64,000 nucleotides of DNA from Microbacterium sp. LWO14-1.2 (lineage in GTDB: Bacteria > Actinomycetota > Actinomycetes > Actinomycetales > Microbacteriaceae): assembly GCF_038397715.1 (NCBI RefSeq), contig NZ_CP151633.1, positions 2,914,001-2,978,000 of the forward strand. The letters run 5' to 3'. This document shows, in pieces, positions 17,628 to 24,996 of this stretch. A program made the position numbers and the translations under genes. Below the pieces are notes generated by a model. It made no database searches, had not been told where the DNA came from, and saw nothing but the letters and a program-made list of their open reading frames with translations. Each line of letters begins with the position of its first letter. The first letter of the stretch is position 1.

Positions 17628-18158
17628 CTAGTTCACCTGGATCCGATCCCACGCGGCTATGCCGCGACGGGCGTCGCGGATAAGGCCTAGAGCCGTTTGG
17701 CGGTACGGGCTGCCCTTCTGAGCGGTTGACTGAATGTTCCCCACAGCGTCATCGAACCAATCGCGAAGCGGGGGTTCCTCGGTGGCCGCACTGTACACGT
17801 CGATCTGTGCCCGCGCTTCCATCAACTGGGCGAACGCCTCCTTCTCGACGTCGGCGAAGCTCGTCTGCCATTGCATGAGGTCCGGGCGGAGCAGGAGTTC
17901 CTGTGCAGCGAGTGCTCTCATCATGGCAAGCGACACAGCCGCACGCTCTGCCCTCTGTCGGGCGCGCAGCTCACGGTCCCGATGGTCCTGGTCACGTTCG
18001 GCTGCCTCTTCTGCGATCGACGTAGCCCTCTTCCCGTTCCTATATGCCAACACTGCGACCGCGGACGAGGCGATGATCGAGACGGCCGTGAGCGCGATCT
18101 GAATCCAGTCTCCCTCGTGTGGACCGAACGACACAGGGATGGCGAGTGATGACCACAT
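17628..18158 (-). CDS. Single-pass membrane protein with cytoplasmic coiled coil
   Basis: 176 aa from ATG 18158 (TTG 18170 is an in-frame alternative). One membrane segment at about 19-39 (QIALTAVSIIASSAVAVLAY) is followed by a charged helical stretch (EEAAERDQDHRDRELRARQR) and a mixed C-terminal domain. I know no family name for it. It lies 98 bases upstream of tcmP on the same strand and may share its transcript. Similar one-helix plus coiled-coil proteins occur in bacterial immunity loci, but that comparison is only suggestive. The 189 bases upstream (18159-18347) hold a 6-bp GGGGTG/CACCCC hairpin near 18253 and no gene. Confidence 0.6.
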   Translation of the reverse strand: MWSSLAIPVSFGPHEGDWIQIALTAVSIIASSAVAVLAYRNGKRATSIAEEAAERDQDHRDRELRARQRAERAAVSLAMMRALAAQELLLRPDLMQWQTSFADVEKEAFAQLMEARAQIDVYSAATEEPPLRDWFDDAVGNIQSTAQKGSPYRQTALGLIRDARRGIAAWDRIQVN

Positions 18159-18347
18159 GAGAGAACACAACCACAGGTTGGCGTCGTGTCGCGTTCGCCG
18201 GCCCGTGCGACGCGTCGTGCCGCGCCGGTCGGCGACGACACGTCGGCATCAAGGGGTGGGGGACACCCCCTTGCCCCTCTCCGAGCTGGACCGCCGGGGA
18301 GTCGACTTTTCTCTCCCCGCAAGAAATCCCGAGTTGAGGGGAGGGCC

Positions 18348-18803
18348 ATGTCGGTCACTGACGAGGTTTCGGCTGAACTTGAGAGCCTTGGCGTCGATGG
18401 ATGGCAGCGCGCCGTGGCGTTGCGGCTCGCTGAGACAGTCGACGAGAGCGGTACAGCTTCTGCCGCGGGATTGCTACGAACTCTCATGTACGAGATCAGT
18501 CATGGGGCGGGTACGGAGTCGCCTACAGGATCCGCGGTTGGCGATATCAAGTCGACGCTCTTGGCGCAGCAGCGTCAGATGTCTCTGAGCGCTCCGCGAC
18601 GTAGATCAACACCGAAATCAAATCCCCGAAAAACGATCGCCGTCAATAAGCCGCTACCGAGAACGAATAAACGGTACTGCGTCGACTGCGGTGATGAGCT
18701 TCCTCCGCACGTGGGCCGCGGGCGTCCCCGCGTGCGATGCGCTGGCGGGTGCCAAGCACTGCCGCCAGCCGTCGTCTCGACAGAAAAGGATCAAAATGAG
18801 TGA
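18348..18803 (+). CDS. Small-terminase-like protein with C-terminal zinc ribbon
   Basis: 151 aa. ATG 18348 follows GGGGAGGGCC. The N-terminal 75 residues (VTDEVSAELESLGVDGWQRA, then ALRLAETVDESGTASAAGLL) resemble the helical N-terminus of many actinophage small terminase subunits. The C-terminus carries a likely zinc ribbon (C111, C114, C131, C135) within RYCVDCGDELPP. No large terminase follows; the next gene is the tape-measure gene, overlapping by eight bases. A packaging-redirecting TerS, as in phage satellites, is an attractive inference, but a tail-assembly accessory role is equally possible. Confidence 0.5.
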   Translation: MSVTDEVSAELESLGVDGWQRAVALRLAETVDESGTASAAGLLRTLMYEISHGAGTESPTGSAVGDIKSTLLAQQRQMSLSAPRRRSTPKSNPRKTIAVNKPLPRTNKRYCVDCGDELPPHVGRGRPRVRCAGGCQALPPAVVSTEKDQNE

Positions 18804-21474
18804 ACGCGTCATCAAAGTAAAGTTGCTCGCGCAGGTTTCCGACTACGAGCAGGGGATGCTGGCGGCGGCGCGCGCCACACGGACGGTCGGTACCGAGCAG
18901 GAGAAGCTCGAGCAGAAGCGACAGGCTTTCGAGCGCGTCGGACAGGGACTTGTTCTCACGGGTGCTGCGCTCACCGCTGTCACGGCGCTGTCAGTCAAGG
19001 CGGCTATGGACTGGCAGTCTGCGTGGGCCGGGGTCACAAAGACTGTGGACGGAACGCCAGAGGAGCTGTCGCGTGTGGAGGCCGGGCTGCGGGGGCTCAC
19101 ATCGGCGCTCCCGGCATCCCACGATGAGATCGCGGCTGTTGCCGAAGCTGCGGGGCAGCTCGGAATCGAGACGCCGAACGTAGTTGCTTTCACGCGGACG
19201 ATGATTGACCTCGGCGAGACGACGAATCTCTCCGCCAACGACGCGGCGACCGCGCTCGCTCGCTTCACGAACATCATGGGCACGTCGCAGGATCAGGTCG
19301 ACAACCTTGGATCCGCGCTCGTTGGCCTCGGCAACAACTATGCCACCACTGAGTCCGAGATCCTCGAGATGTCGATGCGCCTTGCCGGTGCAGGAAAGCA
19401 GATCGGGCTGAGCGAAGGTGACGTGCTCGGCCTCGCCACAGCGCTCTCGTCGGTCGGCATCGAAGCCGAAGCCGGCGGCTCGGCCATGTCCAAGGTCATG
19501 ATCGATATCGCAGCTTCTGTCGAAGAGGGTGGCGAGCGCCTAGAAATGTTCTCGCAGACAGCAGGAGTCTCGGCGCAGGACTTCGCGGCCAAGTGGAAGT
19601 CGGATCCGGCCGCAGCTCTCGCGCTGTTCGTCAAGGGCCTCGCTAACGCAGAATCCCAAGGAAAGTCCACGATTGGCATTCTGGGCGAGCTTGGCATCAC
19701 TGAGGTGCGAATGCGCGACGCCCTGCTTCGGTCTTCCGCTGCGGCGAATCAGTTCTCGGAAGCGATGGCGGACGGCAACCATGCGTTCGACGAGAACAAC
19801 GCGCTCGCCATCGAGGCCGCGAAGCGGTACGAGACAGTCGAGTCGCAAGTGCAGATCGCCGCGAACGCCGTACGGGATGCCGCGATCGACTTCGGGTCAG
19901 TTTTCCTGCCTGCTGTCTCCGGAGCGGCACAGGGCGTTTCTGAGTTCGCATCGTTCCTTGCCGATCTTCCGGAGCCCGTCCAGGGGATCATCGCTGTGAT
20001 GGGTGCTGCAGTTGGTTCCATTGCCCTGGTCGCAGGGACAGCGTTGAACGCCGTCCCGAAGCTTGCGGATCTGAAGAACTCGCTCGAAACCCTGAAGATC
20101 TCGTGGCGCAGCCTCGGGCTGATCGGCGGAGGAGCCATCATCGCGCTGACTGCCCTGGTCGCAGTCGTGGGCGCCGTGGCGTCCGCTCAAGCTGAAGCTC
20201 GCGCCAAGGCTGAGGCGTACGCCGACACGCTCGCGGAGGGGACGCATAAGGTCACGGGAGCAACGCGAGAGATGGCAAAGGAGGCGCTCTCCGCGAATCA
20301 GAAGCTCTGGGGCATGTTCGACCTTGGAGGAGATTCTGTGTACGACCAGGCGACAAAGCTGGGAGTGGGCCTGGGTACCGTAACGGATGCTGTGGTGGGC
20401 AACGCGGACGCACTTCGTGAGCTGCAGGCTCTGCAGAAGGAGATTACCGATTCCGACAGCGAGACGCTGATGGAGAAGTTCGGATGGGGCGTCGCTGACG
20501 CCACGATGGCGGAGTCCCGCATCAACGCCATCGTGGATGCAGTGAAGGGTGAAAACTTGAGCATCGAGGAGTCGATCCGCCTCGCTGAACAAGCGGCAGA
20601 AGCCGACGTGACTGCTGCCGACGCATCGCAGACGGCGGGCGAGGCCTACTTGCAGCAAGCTGGCGCCGTCGATGAACTCAACGGCAGCCTGACTTCTCTC
20701 ATCGACAAGATCGCCGAGTCCAATGGCGTCAGCCAGGACGCGGTTACTGCGAACGCGCGCTGGCTGGGAGCTCTCGAGGGGATTGCCGAGCAGGCGAAGG
20801 AGAATGGCACCTCACTGGACGAGCTGACGGCCTCTGGGTCGGCTAATGCGGCTGCGCTTGTTGACGTCGCCAGGGCGGCGCAGGACGCCGCTGAGGCCCA
20901 ATTTGAGCAAGATCTTGCGACGATGTCTGCGGACGATGCGGCAATCAAGTACGCCGACACGCTCGCGGCGCAGCGACAAGCATTCGTCGATTCCGCTGTC
21001 GCTGCAGGTTACAACGCAGACGAAGTCAACGCGCTCGCTGACCGCATCTTTCAGTTGCCGACCGAGAAGGAATTCAAGGCTCTCGTCGAGACGGCGGAAG
21101 CGCAGAGCAAACTGGACCGGTTCATCACCTTGAACAACGGGCGTCGGGTGAAGATTCACGTCGATACCGAAGGCAACCAGTCGTTCTCCGTGGGCGGCAA
21201 GACTGTCTCGGCGTACTCGACCGGTGGACCCGTGAGGGGGCCAGGCACTGGCACCTCAGACTCGATCGAGGCCCGCCTATCTAACGGTGAGTACGTGTTG
21301 ACGGCTGACGACGTAATCCGCGCGGGCGGATTCTCGGCTATCGACGACTGGAGGGCCTCGCTGGGCTCTGGTCACTCAAGTATGCCTTCGCTCGCCGCAG
21401 CGGCAGATAGCGAAGGAATCGTGATGAGGGTCACGATCGATTCCAAAGAAGAAGCGAAGGAGATCTGGCGATGA
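18796..21474 (+). CDS. Phage tail tape-measure protein
   Basis: 892 aa. ATG 18796 (AAAAGGATCAAA upstream) begins SERVIKVKLLAQVSDYEQGM. The TP901-type tape-measure core is at about 55-330 (AWAGVTKTVDGTPEELSRVE, then QLGIETPNVVAFTRTMIDLG). Hydrophobic segments lie at about 45-60 and 415-490, and the C-terminus ends in a glycine/serine-rich region with FSVGGKTVSAYSTGGPVRGP. The frame is intact and of functional length. In siphoviruses it sets tail length and threads the tail tube. Here it has neither tail-tube nor tail-tip neighbours, which is very unusual. Confidence 0.9.
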   Translation: MSERVIKVKLLAQVSDYEQGMLAAARATRTVGTEQEKLEQKRQAFERVGQGLVLTGAALTAVTALSVKAAMDWQSAWAGVTKTVDGTPEELSRVEAGLRGLTSALPASHDEIAAVAEAAGQLGIETPNVVAFTRTMIDLGETTNLSANDAATALARFTNIMGTSQDQVDNLGSALVGLGNNYATTESEILEMSMRLAGAGKQIGLSEGDVLGLATALSSVGIEAEAGGSAMSKVMIDIAASVEEGGERLEMFSQTAGVSAQDFAAKWKSDPAAALALFVKGLANAESQGKSTIGILGELGITEVRMRDALLRSSAAANQFSEAMADGNHAFDENNALAIEAAKRYETVESQVQIAANAVRDAAIDFGSVFLPAVSGAAQGVSEFASFLADLPEPVQGIIAVMGAAVGSIALVAGTALNAVPKLADLKNSLETLKISWRSLGLIGGGAIIALTALVAVVGAVASAQAEARAKAEAYADTLAEGTHKVTGATREMAKEALSANQKLWGMFDLGGDSVYDQATKLGVGLGTVTDAVVGNADALRELQALQKEITDSDSETLMEKFGWGVADATMAESRINAIVDAVKGENLSIEESIRLAEQAAEADVTAADASQTAGEAYLQQAGAVDELNGSLTSLIDKIAESNGVSQDAVTANARWLGALEGIAEQAKENGTSLDELTASGSANAAALVDVARAAQDAAEAQFEQDLATMSADDAAIKYADTLAAQRQAFVDSAVAAGYNADEVNALADRIFQLPTEKEFKALVETAEAQSKLDRFITLNNGRRVKIHVDTEGNQSFSVGGKTVSAYSTGGPVRGPGTGTSDSIEARLSNGEYVLTADDVIRAGGFSAIDDWRASLGSGHSSMPSLAAAADSEGIVMRVTIDSKEEAKEIWR

Positions 21475-22172
21475 GTCTCTTGTTGGTGACACAGTACGAA
21501 GAATGGGTGGAGCTGGTGGCGGACACACTTGTGGTCCGCGGCGACGATGACGTGCCGGCGAGGTATCAGCAGAAGGTCTGGCCGATTCCGCATCTGAACA
21601 TGGTGATGGCGGCGACGGGCACTGCCGAGGTGGCCTCAGCCTGGTACGCCTTTGTCACCCAGCATCCGCAGGTGCGCGACATTGACGACATCGACTCCTT
21701 CGCGACTGAGACGCTAAGGAATATCCGGGCAGATGTGGCAGAACGTCACGGTGACGCTGGGTCATCAACCCTGCATCACTTCGGGTTTCCGACAGGCTCA
21801 GATAAGGCCGTGTCCTACATCTATTCGTCGATGGGCGGGCGGAACTTCGAATCCGAGCGATTCCAGGGAGCAAGGTTCATCGCGAAGCCCGGCCCTCAGA
21901 CCTTCGCGCCCGATGTCCCAGTCGGCCCCGAGGAGAAGATCGCCTTCGCCTATCGACTGCGACAGGAGCAGGAGGAGCTAATCGCCCAGGGCAAGCCCGG
22001 TACACCCTTCGGCGGTGAGCTGCAGGCCACGTTGCTCGAGCCGGGCGGCATCCGGACAATGACGTGGCATCGGTTCCCCGATTACGACGAGACACTGGAA
22101 ACGGTGCCCCTGCCTGACGTTTCGTTGAAGCATGGAAACCATCGAGAACCGCATCCGGCAGATCATTCGTGA
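21471..22172 (+). CDS. Hypothetical protein, possibly Ntn-hydrolase (proteasome-like) fold
   Basis: 233 aa, ATGA overlap with the tape-measure gene. The strand pattern LLVTQYEEWVELVADTLVVR, IPHLNMVMAATGTAEVASAW recalls proteasome/HslV-type Ntn-hydrolases, where an Asp and a later Gly-rich strand flank the active site. No clear N-terminal nucleophile is visible, since processing cannot be seen in sequence. The C-terminal 60 residues are Pro/Glu-rich and probably flexible. The fold assignment is tentative. It may be a phage tail accessory or an element-specific hydrolase. Confidence 0.5.
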   Translation: MSLLLVTQYEEWVELVADTLVVRGDDDVPARYQQKVWPIPHLNMVMAATGTAEVASAWYAFVTQHPQVRDIDDIDSFATETLRNIRADVAERHGDAGSSTLHHFGFPTGSDKAVSYIYSSMGGRNFESERFQGARFIAKPGPQTFAPDVPVGPEEKIAFAYRLRQEQEELIAQGKPGTPFGGELQATLLEPGGIRTMTWHRFPDYDETLETVPLPDVSLKHGNHREPHPADHS

Positions 22173-22521
22173 GGAACTGCAGCCCCTGATCGAAACATTG
22201 CGAGGTGTCGCCGAGGTCCTCCGTGACACCTCGCAGCCGTCGCAGACGGCCACCTACGACGCGTCGCACCGCGCCGCGGCGACAGGTCCATCAGCAAGGC
22301 GCGACAGTTCAAGGGGCTCACCTGGTGAACGCGACGGTTGGCTCACCCCAGTGGAAGCAGCGGCACTGCTCCGAGTCAGCGAGAAGACTCTCGCCAACTG
22401 GCGCGCGAGCCAGCGAGGTCCTGCTTTCCGGAAAGTGGGGCGAGTGGTCCGTTACGCTCGCACGGACGTTGAGAGCTACCCGACTTCTCGCGCGAACCTG
22501 CCACGATCGACTCATGGATGA
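22132..22521 (+). CDS. HTH (excisionase-type) protein with coiled-coil N-terminus
   Basis: 129 aa. A short amphipathic helix (ENRIRQIIREELQPLIETLR) is followed by a disordered linker and an HTH_17-type domain at about 68-115 (WLTPVEAAALLRVSEKTLAN, then GRVVRYARTDVESY). It overlaps the preceding gene by 41 bases and the next by eight. The domain is similar in layout to the xis-like protein at 11618. It could regulate the HEPN-like gene or assist recombination at attR. Confidence 0.65.
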   Translation: METIENRIRQIIREELQPLIETLRGVAEVLRDTSQPSQTATYDASHRAAATGPSARRDSSRGSPGERDGWLTPVEAAALLRVSEKTLANWRASQRGPAFRKVGRVVRYARTDVESYPTSRANLPRSTHG

Positions 22522-22984
22522 AGACGAACTGTCGATGCCTGTCAGAGCTGCTTTGAGCGCCATCCGGGGCGCGATTCCCACCTCTGGATCAGAGGATCTC
22601 CAAGAAGCGCTGTCCTCGGTCGGCACCGCGCTTTTCTGGGTGTGCGCTCTCGACGAACAGCTCTCCAAGAACGAGGGCTACAAGTCTCGTCGAAACCAGG
22701 ATCCTGCCGGGCGCTTGATCGTCGGGCTTCGGATCGGTCGAAACGCCGTCGCGCACGGGGCAGCGATCATCGTCAAGCCGCTCGCAGGGCTCACGTGGCC
22801 AACGACCTGGCCGTTGACTTGGAACGGCGCTGTCTGGGCAGACTTCGCGACTGTCCGAGCATCTCTACTCCGCGAGCCAGCGCTCAATAGCCGCGCCAAG
22901 TGGGAAGAAGAGATCGCAGGGCGCAATGTTCCTGACACTCTGACTGATGTGCACGACTGGCTAGCCGGGTGCAGCTCTTCCTGA
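22514..22984 (+). CDS. HEPN-like protein, candidate toxin or effector RNase
   Basis: 156 aa from ATG 22514. Helical throughout its first half, it contains RLIVGLRIGRNAVAHGAAII, where R76-N77-x3-H81 matches the R(N)x3-4H signature of HEPN ribonucleases. Trp-rich loops (LTWPTTWPLTWNGAVWADF) follow. It overlaps the HTH gene by eight bases, so the two are made together, as in toxin-antitoxin pairs. It is the last gene before attR, a usual cargo position. The HEPN call rests on one motif plus helical context, and the family is not known to me. The following 173 bases to attR hold the right arm-site doublet but no gene. Confidence 0.5.
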   Translation: MDEDELSMPVRAALSAIRGAIPTSGSEDLQEALSSVGTALFWVCALDEQLSKNEGYKSRRNQDPAGRLIVGLRIGRNAVAHGAAIIVKPLAGLTWPTTWPLTWNGAVWADFATVRASLLREPALNSRAKWEEEIAGRNVPDTLTDVHDWLAGCSSS

Positions 22985-23009
22985 CCAGCCTCGGATCTGA
23001 TCGCTCGCA

Positions 23010-23028
23010 GTCATGATTTAGTCATGAT
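23010..23028. repeat. Candidate integrase arm site, right
   Basis: GTCATGAT at 23010-23017 and 23021-23028, with the same 11-base period, orientation and following GC as the left doublet at 9586-9604. Confidence 0.55.
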
Positions 23029-23157
23029 GCTCGTGACATGGCGGACGATGGAGCACTAGCTCCGCCGAAGCTGGATCCGGCCAAGTCCCGCGTGATTCCG
23101 GGGCTGCAGGATCTGATCCGCTCGAATCATGGCGACGCCGATCTGCGCTCAAATGAG

Positions 23158-23193
23158 ACGGGGGTTACGGGTTCGAGTCCCGTAGTCGGCTCT
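23158..23193. repeat. attR (right attachment repeat)
   Basis: Exact 36-bp copy of 9493-9528. Only the 3' half of the tRNA is present here, so this is the displaced host end, not a second tRNA gene. Confidence 0.95.
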
Positions 23194-23274
23194 CTCCTCG
23201 GGCGATGTCTCCGCAGTCCGACTTTCGGCGTCACACGCGAAATACGCGGCGGGCGACCGCGGTTGTCTCGGAGT

Positions 23275-24228
23275 ATGACTCGCATCGGAAACAGTGACCT
23301 GACCGTCTTCCCGCTCTCGCTCGGCGGCAACGTGTTCGGCTGGACCGCCGACCGCGACACCTCTTTCGCCGTGCTCGACGCCTTCGTCGACGGGGGAGGG
23401 GATTTCGTCGACACCGCCGATTCGTACAGTGCCTGGGTGCCGGGCAACTCGGGCGGAGAGAGCGAGACGATCATCGGCGAGTGGCTCGCCTCGCGGAAGC
23501 CCGAAGGTGTGGTCGTCGCGACCAAGGTCAGCCAGCACCCGGACTTCTCGGGCCTCGCCGGTGCGAATGTGCGCGCGGCCGCCGAGGCATCGCTGCGCCG
23601 CCTCGGCGTCGACGCGATCGACCTCTACTACGCGCACTTCGACGACGCCGACACCCCGCTCGACGAGACGGTCGAGGCGTTCGGTCGCCTCGTCGCCGAC
23701 GGCCTCGTCCGGAACATCGCGGTCTCGAACTACTCCGCCGACCGCATCCGCGAATGGATCGACATCTCGGACCGGATCGGCGTCCCACGTCCGGTCGCGG
23801 TGCAGCCGCACTACAACCTCGTGCATCGCAACGACGTCGAGGAGCAGATCATCCCGGTGGCCGAGGAGTTCGCCCTCGGCCTCGTTCCCTACTACTCGCT
23901 CGCGAGCGGATTCCTCACCGGCAAGTACCGCTCCACGGATGCCGCCGGCCAGTCGTCGCCCCGCGCCGGCGGCGCCGCGAAGTACGCGACCGAAGCGGGG
24001 CTGCGCATCATCGACGCACTCGAGGAGATCGGTCACGCCCACGGCGCCTCGATCGCGGCGACCTCGCTGGCCTGGCTGCGCGCCCAGCCCACGGTCGTCG
24101 CGCCGATCGCCAGCGCGCGCACCGTCGAGCAGGTCCCCGACCTGCTGGCAGGCGGCCGTCTGGAGCTCACCGACGACGAGGTCGCCGCACTGAACCGCGT
24201 CTCGGAATGGACGCCCTCGGCATCCTGA
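23275..24228 (+). CDS. Aldo/keto reductase
   Basis: 317 aa NADP-dependent oxidoreductase of the AKR superfamily (TIM barrel). Family features visible: GGNVFGWTADRDTSFAVLDA, the catalytic-region FVDTADSYSAWVPG (Asp/Tyr), ATKVSQHPD (Lys), and the cofactor-binding C-terminus PIASARTVEQVPDLL. ATG 23275 follows TCTCGGAG. It is the first chromosomal gene right of the element. Its natural substrate is unknown. Confidence 0.92.
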   Translation: MTRIGNSDLTVFPLSLGGNVFGWTADRDTSFAVLDAFVDGGGDFVDTADSYSAWVPGNSGGESETIIGEWLASRKPEGVVVATKVSQHPDFSGLAGANVRAAAEASLRRLGVDAIDLYYAHFDDADTPLDETVEAFGRLVADGLVRNIAVSNYSADRIREWIDISDRIGVPRPVAVQPHYNLVHRNDVEEQIIPVAEEFALGLVPYYSLASGFLTGKYRSTDAAGQSSPRAGGAAKYATEAGLRIIDALEEIGHAHGASIAATSLAWLRAQPTVVAPIASARTVEQVPDLLAGGRLELTDDEVAALNRVSEWTPSAS

Positions 24229-24241
24229 TCATCCTGCACTG

Positions 24242-24271
24242 AAGCGCCGGCGTCTGCGGACGTCGGCGCTT
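24242..24271. terminator. Bidirectional terminator
   Basis: A 13-bp stem (24242-24254 with 24259-24271, one G-T pair) with a TGCG loop lies between the convergent aldo/keto reductase and response-regulator genes. Confidence 0.7.
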
Positions 24272-24294
24272 CTGCGTCTCGGTGCCTCAGCTCG

Positions 24295-24996
24295 TCAGTG
24301 CTCCCCGGGGAGCGAATCGTCGCTCACGAGACCCAGCCGGTGCGCGAGGATCACGGCGTGGATACGGTCTCGAGCCCCCAGTTTCGACAGCACGCGCCCG
24401 ACATGGGTCTTCACGGTCGACTCGCTCACGTAGAGCTCCTGGGCGATCTCGGCGTTCGTGAGGCCGCGCGCCATCTCCAGGAACACGTCGCGCTCCCGCT
24501 CGGTGAGCGCCGTCGTCGGATCGTCGGCGGGCGAGGGCGCGGGTGAGGCGTCCGGCGCGCCGTCGAGCTGCGGGGCCACGTGCTGGAGCAGCCTGCGCGT
24601 GACGCTCGGCGCCAGGGCCGCATCGCCCCGGTGCACGGCGCGAACGGCTGCGATCATCTCCTGACGGTGCGCGTCCTTGAGCAAGAAACCGCTGGCACCG
24701 GCGCGGATGGCGCCGAACGCGTACTCGTCGAGGTCGAACGTCGTCAGCACGAGCACCCTGCTGTCCGGGTGCTCGCGTACGATCGCCTCGGTCGCCGCGA
24801 TCCCGTCGAGGCCCGGCATGCGGATGTCCATGAGCACCAGGTCCGGATGCAGGGCCGCGGTCTGCGCGATCGCGGCATGCCCGTCCCCGGCCTCACCCAC
24901 CACCACCATGTCGGCTTCCGCCTCCAGCACCATGCGGAAGCCGAGGCGGATGAGCTCCTGGTCGTCGACGAGCAGGATCGAGATCGGGTCGGTCAT
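24295..24996 (-). CDS. NarL/LuxR-type response regulator
   Basis: 233 aa. Receiver domain at 1-125 (SILLVDDQELIRLGFRMVLE; phosphoacceptor Asp in LVLMDIRMPGLDGI; Lys in FLLKDAHRQEM) and C-terminal LuxR HTH (LTERERDVFLEMARGLTNAE, then STVKTHVGRVLSKLGARDR). ATG 24996 overlaps the kinase stop, so the pair is co-translated. The ABC exporter genes just upstream on the same strand are the likely target, as in many antimicrobial-peptide-sensing systems. Confidence 0.93.
   Translation of the reverse strand: MTDPISILLVDDQELIRLGFRMVLEAEADMVVVGEAGDGHAAIAQTAALHPDLVLMDIRMPGLDGIAATEAIVREHPDSRVLVLTTFDLDEYAFGAIRAGASGFLLKDAHRQEMIAAVRAVHRGDAALAPSVTRRLLQHVAPQLDGAPDASPAPSPADDPTTALTERERDVFLEMARGLTNAEIAQELYVSESTVKTHVGRVLSKLGARDRIHAVILAHRLGLVSDDSLPGEH

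Larger units (their letters stand above)
9493..23193. mobile_element. Integrated tRNA-Thr element, phage-satellite-like
   Basis: The element is bounded by 36-bp identical direct repeats at 9493-9528 and 23158-23193. It contains, in order: integrase and HTH gene (leftward); excisionase-like, ImmA-like, replication-type and HTH genes (rightward); a 400-bp structured non-coding segment; two unknown genes; DUF5131, TcmP and a membrane protein; a small-terminase-like gene; a tape-measure gene; a possible Ntn-hydrolase; and an HTH plus HEPN-like pair. Its base composition is visibly less GC-rich than the flanks, most clearly at 16.4-18.1 kb. No capsid, portal, large terminase, lysis or conjugation gene is visible. 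I interpret it as a satellite (PICI-like) or a strongly reduced prophage. Confidence 0.9.

Noticed and set aside
17530..17652. N-terminal extension of TcmP to GTG 17652
   Set aside because: No ribosome site, overlap with the upstream gene, and the family N-terminus begins near WDLAPHT, which fits TTG 17529.
9493..23193. Interpretation as an actinomycete integrative conjugative element (AICE)
   Set aside because: No TraB/FtsK-type translocase, RepSA or Prim-Pol gene is present; phage-type genes are present instead.
23158..23193. A second tRNA-Thr gene at the right end
   Set aside because: Only the 3' half is present; the upstream sequence does not supply an acceptor 5' strand or D arm.
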